Source of the DNA: Priapulus caudatus
Taxonomy: Eukaryota > Priapulida > Priapulimorpha > Priapulimorphida > Priapulidae
Direction: 5' to 3'
DNA: 33,355 bases
Assembly (NCBI RefSeq): GCF_000485595.1
Contig: NW_014577591.1
Coordinates: 30,964 to 64,318, forward strand
Part shown: piece by piece, positions 19,589-27,929 of the stretch
Layout of the letters: each line of letters opens with the position of its first letter
Position numbering within the stretch: position 1 is the first letter of the stretch
Notes under the pieces: generated by a model
The model's input: only the letters and a program-made list of their open reading frames with translations
Databases searched by the model: none
Told to the model about the DNA's origin: nothing
Made by a program: the position numbers and the translations under genes

Positions 19589-20835
19589 TGAAGACTTTGT
19601 TCAAAATAAGAACTATCAGCGGCTAAATAAGAGCAATATACAGACCTTTGAATTTCTTGACTAGTCAGTCAAAGGGCTTGTTGGAGGTCCATTCTGCAGA
19701 GCTTCCAATTGAAATGGCCCATGAAATTGTCAAGTGGAATTGTGTTTTTCGCAACCCCAAAGAAAATGTCTCCCTCTTACATGCACCCCCTCCCTGATCA
19801 ATCACGCATTCAGGTGTAAACAATAACAGAGATGAAATTGTGTTGAGTTTGTGGCTCTTGACGCACGTGCATTGACGTACAAGACTGTTGAAAGCACAGG
19901 CACTTGGAACGTCTCAATAGAAATAAATATTCACACAATTTTTCACAATGATCCACCGCCTGTGTGCAAAATAGGTGAACGTATGTGAAACATACGGTTA
20001 GTACTTACTGTGACATATCCGTGACTAACTGACACCACTAAATTGGTAAAATGTTCCATGCACCTTGCTGGAATGTGAAATGCTGAGAAATTACGAGGTT
20101 ATCATCGCAGAACTCCCGACACCGCCCATCCTGATGTCACAAAGCTATATATATATATAAACAAACACGCGTGTTTCGAGGGGGCTTCCTCCGATATTCA
20201 TTTCGAGGCCCGCTAAGCCAAGCATAAAGCGCGCGGGCAAGACGTCACACACACAGCTACGTTCTTTGGCTAAAACAATCGAGTAGCGCGGTTAGGGATT
20301 TTCGGAATTATTTAATTTTAAGAAAAACTTCAATGTTCAATGAATGACGCACTCGTTCACTTGCGACAGCGAATGAAAATGCCGAAAATGTTCCACTTCG
20401 ATGCGAAATGCATCGGCCAGGCATTTCATTATTTACGAAAAGTAAACAGGCTGGCGAAAGACAGTAGGTACAGTAACGGGTCACGTCGTTGACGCCCCAT
20501 TCATGCCCATCTGGCATCAACGAAGAAGGCGAGGCTTATTCTGATTACGGAGATGCGTAAATGCTACAGAAGGACGTAGCGCAGTGCGCTAAACAGCGTG
20601 TTATTTTCGTATTTGTGGCAAACTCTATCGTAGGAAACCGTTCTAACATAGCAGAATGCCCTAGTTCCTGAGATCGGCGATTTGATGGTCCAATGGGTCC
20701 CCATATTTAAAAATATCAAAGACTGGTGTGGCATAGGCTGTGATTAGAAGACACAAAGTGTCAATCCTCGGCGCGCCTCGGCATCATGGCCGCATCACGT
20801 CAAGAGTACATAATAGAGATCTCTAAAATCTCTAA
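19589..20835. other. No gene recognised
   Basis: Mixed-composition sequence. It contains the partial MITE end at 19898-19940, a short TATATATATATA run near 20147 and a CGCGTGTTTCGAGG segment near 20167. An open frame at 20308-20520 (minus, 70 codons) has no recognisable relatives. This lies downstream (3') of the FLYWCH-C2H2 gene, past its probable polyadenylation region. Confidence 0.5.
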
Positions 20836-21834
20836 CAAGCATTTGACATCTAGGATAGCAAATTGTAGCTGAATATGAGCTGTAGTACAGCATGCCGTGG
20901 TTGATAGCGTACATTTGTATGATAGAAACGTTTAATATAATTATGGCGCATGATTTTTTTTACTCACAAATATACGAGTTCGAATAAATTTACAACTATG
21001 TCTATGAAAGCCCTTTCACAGCCGTTTCGTGTGGCAGTAAATGAGCTAGAAATCTTTCTAGACAAGATGTGTATTTTGTACAGCACCTTTCAACTATAAC
21101 ATATATATATATCCTATCGTATGTACATCATATATATACATATCATAATCAACTATGTTATTAACCACCTTTTCATTCACAACCATAAGATATGCAATGC
21201 TGGATCCTTCATCATTGGAGATGGAGCTTGTTCCACCTTAGCATCCTAGTTTTACTCTACATTCCTACCTTTACAGAGCACGTGCTTCATACATGCTACA
21301 GCTACGCCATAGTCTAATTTGCACAAATCATATCCATAGATTCTAACACAAAGTGTCTTTTAGTAGTCACTGTGATAATTGTCTAATTTCGCTCATGAAC
21401 GCTCACAGCATTTGACACAATAAAATTATTATACATATCAATTAAATTCATGTAAAATCACACTAGTAATTATAGTCACCGCATTCTTAGTGTGTCGGCG
21501 TGAAATTACTTACAATTTTACAATGCTAAAAGGTGCACTTGCTAGCGAGAAATCATATACCACCATAGAGTACTTAATGGCTTCAAAGTGCCAACTCAGG
21601 CCTTACAAACAGGTCATAAGCATCTAGCTAACACACAGAACACACTGTTCTACTGGCCGCGAGCCACTTAAATAATTTAGAGGATTCCATCCATACCGAC
21701 GCATGAAGTGTCTATGTTTCCGGGTGCCGCCGCCACCAGCAGCCCGCTATCACCACTGCCGCTGCCGTGGAGTAACGCATGTCTCTCCAATGCCTGCTTG
21801 TCATAGAATGCGGCCCCGCACACCGGACACTTGT
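20836..21834 (-). repeat. Parental copy of the duplicated 3' end
   Basis: Counterpart of 13545-14530. It covers the final ~155 bp of coding sequence and about 840 bp of 3' flank. On the minus strand an ATTAAA (plus-strand TTTAAT, 20931-20936) sits about 95 bases inside the far end of the duplicated unit and is a candidate polyadenylation signal. In the duplicate it has changed to ATCAAA. The unit may therefore span the whole 3' untranslated region. Confidence 0.85.
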
Positions 21835-24800
21835 ACAACGCCATCGACGGCCAAATCGGACAAGGATCGGAAACGCCGCCAGCGCCACCTATCGGCGGAT
21901 CGTCCGCCTGCTTAAGTTTGACAGTCGACGTGCTGCCTTCACTCGCGGGAGAGCAAACACCCTCGTGCGTCCCGATACAAGTCGGACTCTCGCTCGCACG
22001 CTGACTGCCAGAAAACGCGTCCGAGGGAACAGCCACGTCTTCGTCCACCAGGGAGTGCCACGGTCTCTGGTCGGCGCCACGAGTCGGCAATCGCAGCGCC
22101 CTCTTCCGGGTGGCGCGACCGCGTGCGCACTTGGCCGTGTGACGCATCAGCAGCGCGCCAATCGTGAACGACCGCCCGCACCCGTGACATGGCCGCCGCC
22201 GGCCCCTGCCTGCCGTGTGGCGCCCCCGAGCGGTGCCGCGCCGCGAGCGCCCCGGACCGAAGCGCGCTGCCGCCGGCGCCACCTGGTGCTCGCGCAGGTG
22301 CTGGCTGAACTCGGCTGCCGTTACCAGGGCGTCGCCGCACTCTGGGCAGGCGACAGCGTCGCAGCCGCCCGCATCATTGCCACCTGCTCCGTCGCCGTCG
22401 TCGTCATCGTCGTCTCGCGTCGCGGCCGAAGTCAGATCGAAGACACCGTAACTCGCGGCGTCGCCCCCCTCCTCGTCGTCGTCATGGCGAGCGTCCGTCG
22501 CTCCCCCATCGAACGCTGCCGCCACCGGGTCGTCCCACGGCACAAACTCCGAGGATTCCTTCTCCTCATCCTCCTCCTCCTCCTCTTCCAGCTCAGGCTC
22601 CTGCTTCACGCGGACACTCCCGTCCCGCAGCAGCTCTCCCCAGGGGGGCGGCGCCACGTCGGTGGAGGTGGCGGCAATGGCGACGCAGCCAGCGTGTTCC
22701 GCGGCGTCGTAGTCGGAGCCCGTCGACTGGAACAGCTTGCAGTGACGCTGCCGGCAGTGGCGATAGAACGCGTCCTCGGACGAGAGGTACTCGCCGCATG
22801 GCACACACTTGTGGTAGACGGCGTCGTCCGCGGTCGCCGCCGCCTCGCACGGCCAGCGCTCGACGGGCGCACGGCGCGACGTGGGCGCCGCCGCTGACGA
22901 CAGTCCCGCGGCGACGTCGGCGCCCCCTGTGTGTGCCATCGCGCCCGTGCTCGTTCCGTACCCCTGCAGCAGCGAAGAGGCATCAACGGTCGCGTGGTAC
23001 TGCCGCGGTGGCGGTGCAGACGCATCAGCGATCGCGTCGTACGGCTGCGCAAGTGGCGTGGATGCACTGGGGGTCGCGTCGTACTCCCACAGTGGCGACG
23101 CCGACGCATCAGCAATGGAGTTGTATGGCTGCAGCTGCGTCACGTCGTACGATTGCGGTAGCGCGGACGCATCGGCTGATACATCAGTGATTGCATCGTA
23201 CTGCCGTGGTGGCGGCCCTGATGCATCTGATATCGCGTCATACTGCTGCTGTGGTACGGATCCATTGGCGATTGCATCGTACTTCCGTGGTGGCGCGGAT
23301 GCACTGGCAATTGCATCGTACCGCCGCGGCGGCTGCACCGACGCATCCGTGATTGAACGCGGCTGCTGCACCGATGCTTCGGTAATAGAACGCGGCGGCA
23401 GGGTAAACTGATTACCGCCGATCATCAGCGGCTCGTAGGCGCTTGCGTCGACGTCGGCCGGCGGGTGCGTGTGCGTCTCCTTCGCGAGCACGCTGGCGCT
23501 GTGTGCAGTCGTGATCGCCGTCGCCGGGCAGCCGCGCCGCCGGCACTTCCAGTAGGTCTTGCCGCCGTCCTTGTGCACGTTGACGCGGTAGTGGAAGCCG
23601 TTGACGGCGAGCAGGCGGCGGCCGCGCTGCGTGCTGAAGAAGCGCGTTCCGTGCGCCTCGCATGGCGTCTCGCCGCTGCCGACGAAGCGCCGCCACCCGG
23701 CGTACGTCTCGCGCGCCGCCGCCCCGCCGCGCCGCGTCGGCTGCCGCCGCCCGTCGCCAAATCCTGGCGTGGCGGCGGAGGCGGCCGACCCCGAAACGCG
23801 CGTGGGAACCCGCGCCGAGACGTCGCCGGCATTCGAGTCGCTCGGCTCTGTTTTGATGACGCAGGGGCCGTGCGGCGACACATGAGCGGTGGGATCGTGC
23901 AGGGAGGGGCGGGAGGCAGCGCTGGAAACGCGCGGGGAAGCGTGGGAGGCAGCGCTGGAAACGCGCGGGGAGGCGCAGGTGGTGGTGGCAGCACCGGCAC
24001 GCGGATCCGTCTCGACGGCGTGGTTGTGGACCTCGCGCGACGACACGTATGAGCCGTCGCCGGCAAGAATGGCCGACGCCCGGCAGCCGCGCGTCCGGCA
24101 CTTCCAGTAAACGCGGTCGGCGCGCTCATTTCGCACGTTCAGCCGGTAGACGAAGCCGTTGAGCACGAGCATCTGCCCGCCGCGGCCCGAGGCAACCAGC
24201 CGCACGGCGACGCCCTCCCGCGGCGGCGGCGGCGCGGGCGGGATGCGCGCGCGCGCCATCTCGATGCGACGGTACTTCGTAGCGGTGGGGGGCGCATGCC
24301 GCGCCGGTCGCACCCCGAGGTGAGATGTGGCGGGATGCGTAGCGGGAGCGGACGCGGGAGGCTGCACCATGAGAGAAGACGCAGCAGGCTGAAATGTGTG
24401 CTCAGAGGCCACAGACTGCACCACGTTGTGCTGCACAGCATTAGGCTGCATTGAGAGAGTCGAAGATGTCGCCTGCAGCATGCTAGGCTGCACCACCTCA
24501 AGCTGCATCATCGGAGCAGGTGCCAGAAGATGTACCAAGTTATCCTGCATGACGGGAGAAGACGATACAGACTGCACTGCATTCGGCTGTACTTCATTAG
24601 GCTGCACGGCGAAAGCGGACACCATGGGCTGTACCATGGGCTGCATCGTGGGAGTGCATGCCGTAGACTGCACAGTTGGGGCAGATGTGGTCTGCTGCAC
24701 CGCGGAAGAGAATTTCATAGACTGCCCTGCATTAGGCTGCACAATGCTAGGCTGCACCGCGGTCGCCGACGCTGTGCGTTCGCAATTGGGCACGTCGCTT

Positions 24801-25267
24801 CCCTCGAAGAGTGGAGCGACGGCACTCCAGGCCACGTGTCGTGTACGCGGCGCCCTCACCCCGCCGCCGCCGCCGCCGTCGTCGATGAAACACGGCTCGT
24901 GATTGTGCAGCTGCTTCGACGAAATGTGAGCGCCGGTCTCCGTGAGGATCGCAGTCGCGCGGCATCCGTGGCTCTTGCACTTCCAGTAGACGCGGTCGTC
25001 CTTGCGCACGTTGATGCGAAACAAGTAACCGTTCAGCTCGAGCAGCCGTCCGCCGCGCAGCGACCTGACGAATCGTATCGCGGGCTCGTTCTCGCTCATT
25101 CTCGCTCGTGCTTCCACGCTCTCCCACGGCTCCTGACGGGGTGGGGGGGGGGTGTAGGAGGTCGACGTGAGCGAGCGCCTGCGTTCGCTTCGCCTTGTAT
25201 CCCGCAGTGTGATGGCACTTTGCACTTGTATCAATCTGAATTGAGAAGAGAAATTTGAATTTGGCAT
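21677..25267 (-). CDS. Triple-FLYWCH, quadruple-C2H2 zinc-finger protein
   Basis: A 1196-codon intronless frame, probably a nuclear DNA-binding protein. Residue numbers count from the first Met. Three FLYWCH zinc fingers lie at about 64-123, 355-416 and 541-602, each with a YWKC core and CxxxxC..HxH ligands (C97, C102, H121, H123; C390, C395, H414, H416; C575, C580, H599, H601). A glutamine-rich VQP repeat lies at about 171-302, and about ten degenerate 13-15 residue repeats of YDAIADASAPPPRQ type at about 627-765. Four fingers follow: 821-842, 974-994, 1027-1047 (C2HC) and 1147-1167. Acidic runs lie at 893-903 and 952-958. IKTEP (471) and VKQEP (887) fit SUMO-site consensus. Met57 (25097-25099, A at -3) is the better start: the first Met has a weak context and lies upstream of a good splice acceptor at 25236-25237. 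In that case the protein is 1140 residues. Coding GC is far above the flanks. I know no named orthologue with this layout. Confidence 0.92.
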   Translation of the reverse strand: MPNSNFSSQFRLIQVQSAITLRDTRRSERRRSLTSTSYTPPPPRQEPWESVEARARMSENEPAIRFVRSLRGGRLLELNGYLFRINVRKDDRVYWKCKSHGCRATAILTETGAHISSKQLHNHEPCFIDDGGGGGGVRAPRTRHVAWSAVAPLFEGSDVPNCERTASATAVQPSIVQPNAGQSMKFSSAVQQTTSAPTVQSTACTPTMQPMVQPMVSAFAVQPNEVQPNAVQSVSSSPVMQDNLVHLLAPAPMMQLEVVQPSMLQATSSTLSMQPNAVQHNVVQSVASEHTFQPAASSLMVQPPASAPATHPATSHLGVRPARHAPPTATKYRRIEMARARIPPAPPPPREGVAVRLVASGRGGQMLVLNGFVYRLNVRNERADRVYWKCRTRGCRASAILAGDGSYVSSREVHNHAVETDPRAGAATTTCASPRVSSAASHASPRVSSAASRPSLHDPTAHVSPHGPCVIKTEPSDSNAGDVSARVPTRVSGSAASAATPGFGDGRRQPTRRGGAAARETYAGWRRFVGSGETPCEAHGTRFFSTQRGRRLLAVNGFHYRVNVHKDGGKTYWKCRRRGCPATAITTAHSASVLAKETHTHPPADVDASAYEPLMIGGNQFTLPPRSITEASVQQPRSITDASVQPPRRYDAIASASAPPRKYDAIANGSVPQQQYDAISDASGPPPRQYDAITDVSADASALPQSYDVTQLQPYNSIADASASPLWEYDATPSASTPLAQPYDAIADASAPPPRQYHATVDASSLLQGYGTSTGAMAHTGGADVAAGLSSAAAPTSRRAPVERWPCEAAATADDAVYHKCVPCGEYLSSEDAFYRHCRQRHCKLFQSTGSDYDAAEHAGCVAIAATSTDVAPPPWGELLRDGSVRVKQEPELEEEEEEDEEKESSEFVPWDDPVAAAFDGGATDARHDDDEEGGDAASYGVFDLTSAATRDDDDDDGDGAGGNDAGGCDAVACPECGDALVTAAEFSQHLREHQVAPAAARFGPGRSRRGTARGRHTAGRGRRRPCHGCGRSFTIGALLMRHTAKCARGRATRKRALRLPTRGADQRPWHSLVDEDVAVPSDAFSGSQRASESPTCIGTHEGVCSPASEGSTSTVKLKQADDPPIGGAGGVSDPCPIWPSMALYKCPVCGAAFYDKQALERHALLHGSGSGDSGLLVAAAPGNIDTSCVGMDGIL
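25236..25256 (-). other. Probable 3' splice site upstream of the FLYWCH gene start
   Basis: On the minus strand the sequence AATTTCTCTTCTCAATTCAG is a pyrimidine-rich stretch ending in AG, a good acceptor. If used, the coding exon begins at 25235, the first Met of the long frame (25267) is intronic, and translation most likely starts at Met57. The upstream exon was not identified. Confidence 0.5.
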
Positions 25268-25310
25268 CTATACTATAAAAGGGAAGAGCCAATTTTTTGT
25301 TAGCTATGTT
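25266..25310 (+). repeat. CTATACTATAAAAGGGAA repeat, copy 1
   Basis: TATACTATAAAAGGGAAGAG followed by CCAATTTTTTGTTAGCTATG. The same phrase with substitutions recurs at 25678-25725 (TATACTATAAAAAGGAAACA, then GCGAATTTTTATTAGCTAAG). It lies directly upstream of the FLYWCH gene frame and looks like the terminus of a dispersed repeat. Confidence 0.55.
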
Positions 25311-25514
25311 CTCTGAATCTGCTCGCATGATTTGAAATTGCTTTACTGTAAACGATGCATTAACACTCATAGAGTAATATTGGCGCACTTTTGCAATGAT
25401 GAAAACAGGATAAAGTTGAATTTGAAGCCGTTTTATCTAACACTGGCTAAAAATAGCATACCGGTGTATCGAAGTGACTACCATTAACCAATGTAGTACG
25501 CGTCGTTGCCAGCT
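25311..25514. other. Upstream flank of the FLYWCH gene, no gene
   Basis: AT-rich sequence upstream (5') of the FLYWCH gene. No promoter motif or exon can be defended here. Confidence 0.4.
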
Positions 25515-25586
25515 TGCGCTGTGGCGCAGTGGTAGCACGCTTGCCTAATACGTTAGGGGTCGGGAGTTCGAAACTCGACAGCCGCA
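25515..25586 (+). tRNA. tRNA-Ile(AAT)-like relic or SINE head
   Basis: A 72-base cloverleaf-like segment. The acceptor stem TGCGCTG pairs with CAGCCGCA with one bulged C. The D arm holds CAGTGGTAGC. The anticodon loop CTAATAC gives AAT at 25547-25549 on a stem with one mismatch. The T loop is TTCGAAA, but two of the five T-stem pairs are broken. The A box TGGCGCAGTGG is good and the B box imperfect. It is followed by AT-rich sequence, so a degraded tRNA or a tRNA-derived SINE start is more likely than a working gene. Confidence 0.45.
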
Positions 25587-25677
25587 GAAATTAAAAAATA
25601 TATATTTCTCGCCAGGTGCGCAACTTCTTTCTTTCATCCTAAATATATGCATATTTAAAATTTATTTAATTTAAAAT

Positions 25678-25725
25678 GTATACTATAAAAAGGAAACAGC
25701 GAATTTTTATTAGCTAAGTTATTTT
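25678..25725 (+). repeat. CTATACTATAAAAGGGAA repeat, copy 2
   Basis: Second copy of the 25266 phrase, about 80% alike over 45 bp and in the same orientation, 412 bp away. The tRNA-like relic lies between the two copies. Confidence 0.55.
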
Positions 25726-26603
25726 TAAGTTAAGGCATTCCCCTCATGGGACTCCCCTGGGATATCCCAAAATCCATAATGAGGCTCTTCACGACAATGT
25801 GCTCACCACATCTTCACGTTCGGTTGAGTTTGACGCCGAAAACTTTGTAGCTGAGTTAATACACGTTAATATACCTTTATCTCCTGCACTTAAGGTAGGT
25901 TTTCCGAAATATCAATATGCCTGTTTCTTGAATAACAATCATAGTTCGTAGGCAGTGACCATGTTTGCCGAGTCAATAAATGGCATTATTCCTGCCAATT
26001 GTCACCAATTCCTGCATGAATTATGTATTGTTAGCAAAACATGTTAAACCCCCAGACAGCCCCACAGACAGTGATTATCAACTGCTGACCAGAAAGCTCA
26101 TGAAATTATTAACTGCTGACCAAACAAACTGCTGATATTGAGGATTTCAATTCTAATATCAATTCTTAGAAACTGCTGATATAATTCAATATCAGGCATA
26201 AAATGAAAAAAATGTCTGTTTACGATTCCAAACCAATTTTTTTTAAAGGTAGGTCGGTAGGTAAAAAAACATTTTTTTACTTAAAAATTTCTTTTAAAGT
26301 CAAAAACACCAAAACTATCATTCAATGTGTTCATTTTCTAGAACTTTAAACCCCGATACATATTTTGATAGAAAAATGATAGAAAAATATTGTTTAGGAA
26401 GACTAATTTCTATTTCTCGACTTAATTTATGATCTTGGTCTAAAATAAATCAATTTAATATTCTTTTTACAACAATGCTAATCACAAAATTTGAGTCGGC
26501 ACTTTTTTGGAAGGGTCTGTCGGACCCGACTCTAACTGTGAACGAAGCTGTCCATTTCCCTGTGGATTTCTTGAATTCCACAGGCTTTAACAGCAGGCTT
26601 TAA
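25726..26603. other. No gene recognised
   Basis: AT-rich. Around 26078-26180 the phrase AACTGCTGA recurs several times at irregular spacing. No coding frame is supported until the helicase remnant begins near 26604. Confidence 0.5.
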
Positions 26604-26962
26604 CCCAAGGCAGACCCACCCAACATCACCAGTGGAACACGTTGTCGAGTCACAGCCTGCCATGCCAACGTCATAGACGTCGTCATCCTACATGGACCAG
26701 CAACTGGCAAAACCGTATTCATACCACGCAAACCACTCATTCCTTCACCATCAGATCTTCCATTTCAATTTAAAAGACTGCAATTCTCTATCCGCCGACA
26801 GACTTTCGCTGCCATAGACTTGGACCTGACCCCACCTGTCTTCTCCCATGGCATGCTCTATATGTTGCCCTCTCATGAGTAGGCAAACCCACGGCGATGT
26901 TCATTCACACACAGGACAGGAAGACCAAAAACATAGTTTACAAAGAAGCCCTTCATCCTTAG
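26604..26962 (+). pseudogene. Helitron/Pif1-type helicase C-terminus, remnant 1
   Basis: One frame reads DPPNITSGTRCRVTACHANV, then ILHGPATGKTVFIPRKPLIP, SDLPFQFKRLQFSI, and after a missing stretch LTPPVFSHGMLY. The end is VGKPTAMFIHTQ and KTKNIVYKEALHP before TAG at 26960-26962. This is the last ~130 residues of a Pif1-family helicase as carried by Helitron transposons. Lesions: loss of the INKxQGQT motif region, a two-base insertion before the VALS motif, and a TGA just after it in place of the usual Arg. No Rep domain is present, so the source could also be a free-standing Pif1-like gene. Confidence 0.85.
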
Positions 26963-27175
26963 GTGAGCTACAACTCTAATACAATCATTCATGAATTCCC
27001 ACCGTCCGAAGGATCAGTTTCGGTTACTCATGTCCCAGACAGTCAGGTAATTACATAAAACTAAAAAGGACGTTTGCGATAAAATCTCCGCCCCCGAAAA
27101 CCATATCCAAACTGCTGACAAACAACTCATAGAAACTATCACTGAAAACTAAATCTAAATATTCGAGAATGACTC

Positions 27176-27578
27176 TGCAATGGTACTAGACTCAAAATCC
27201 ATAGATTTCACAAACATGTACTTGATGCAGAAATACTCACCGGCCCTCGCAGTGGACAAAGAACATTAATACCCAGGATAATATTAGCTCCATCCGATGT
27301 CAAGCTATCATTTACACTTCAACGCCACCAGTTCCCTATTCGCTTGGCTTACTGCATCCCCATCTGGCATCAATAAAGCACAAGGTCAAACTTTCAAGAA
27401 GCTGGGGATTTTCCTCCCAAAACCCGTCTTCTCTCATGGCCAACTTTACGTTGACTTCTTACGTGCTAAATCTTTCGCTGAGATAAAGCTTCAACTGGAA
27501 ACTACTCACAACCAAACTCAAGGGAAATCAGACTCTGTTTACTACACTACCAACGTTGTATACCATGAAGTTCTGTAA
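27176..27578 (+). pseudogene. Helitron/Pif1-type helicase C-terminus, remnant 2 (different subfamily)
   Basis: It begins CNGTRLKIHRFHKHVLDAEI, then LTGPRSGQRTLIPRI, KLSFTLQRHQFPIRLAYC, and after a short disrupting insertion INKAQGQTFKKLGIFLPKPV, FSHGQLYVDFLRAKSF and VVYHEVL with a stop at 27576-27578. The order matches the last motifs of Helitron helicases, and the natural C-terminus is kept. The frame change lies at about 27345-27375. It differs too much from remnant 1 to be its tandem copy, so it came from another subfamily. Confidence 0.87.
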
Positions 27579-27732
27579 TTTAGTGTCCATCACCTGTAAA
27601 TCTCATCAAATAAACTTTTGTATTCTATTTTACTTCTTCAAAGTACTTCTTTTCAGCTAAACCATGCATCTCTACATTCACAGCATATGCCCGCACCCGT
27701 GAGCATCACTACCATAGACTTTCACTACCATA

Positions 27733-27876
27733 GGCTTGGGCCTGACCACACCTGTCTTCTTCCATGGCATGCTCTATGTTGCCCTCTCACAAGTAGGCAA
27801 ACCCAGGGCGATGTTCATTCACACACAGCACACGAAGACCAAAAACATACTTTACAAAGAAGCCCTTGACCCTTAG
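27733..27876 (+). pseudogene. Helitron/Pif1-type helicase C-terminus, remnant 3
   Basis: It reads GLGLTTPVFFHGMLYVALSQ, VGKPRAMFIHTQ and KTKNILYKEALDP, with the stop TAG at 27874-27876. It matches remnant 1 at the DNA level from about 27729 to 27927 (against 26812-27018), including the untranslated part after the stop. It is therefore a second copy of the same element's 3' end, with an intact frame here. Confidence 0.85.
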
Positions 27877-27929
27877 GTGAGCTACAACACTAATACACTC
27901 ATTCATGATTTCCCACCGTCCGAAGGACG

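Noticed and set aside
21779-22897. 372-codon open frame on the plus strand inside the FLYWCH gene
   Set aside because: It is antisense to a gene with clear domains, arises from high GC and rare stops, and its translation is arginine-rich without any recognisable motif.
22606-24129. Several 130-235 codon minus-strand frames in other phases of the FLYWCH gene
   Set aside because: Shadows of the same GC-rich coding sequence, dominated by Arg/Ala, with no domains.
25268-25282. TATA box (CTATACTATAAAAG) as promoter of a plus-strand gene
   Set aside because: No plus-strand gene follows, and the phrase is part of a repeated element that recurs at 25678.
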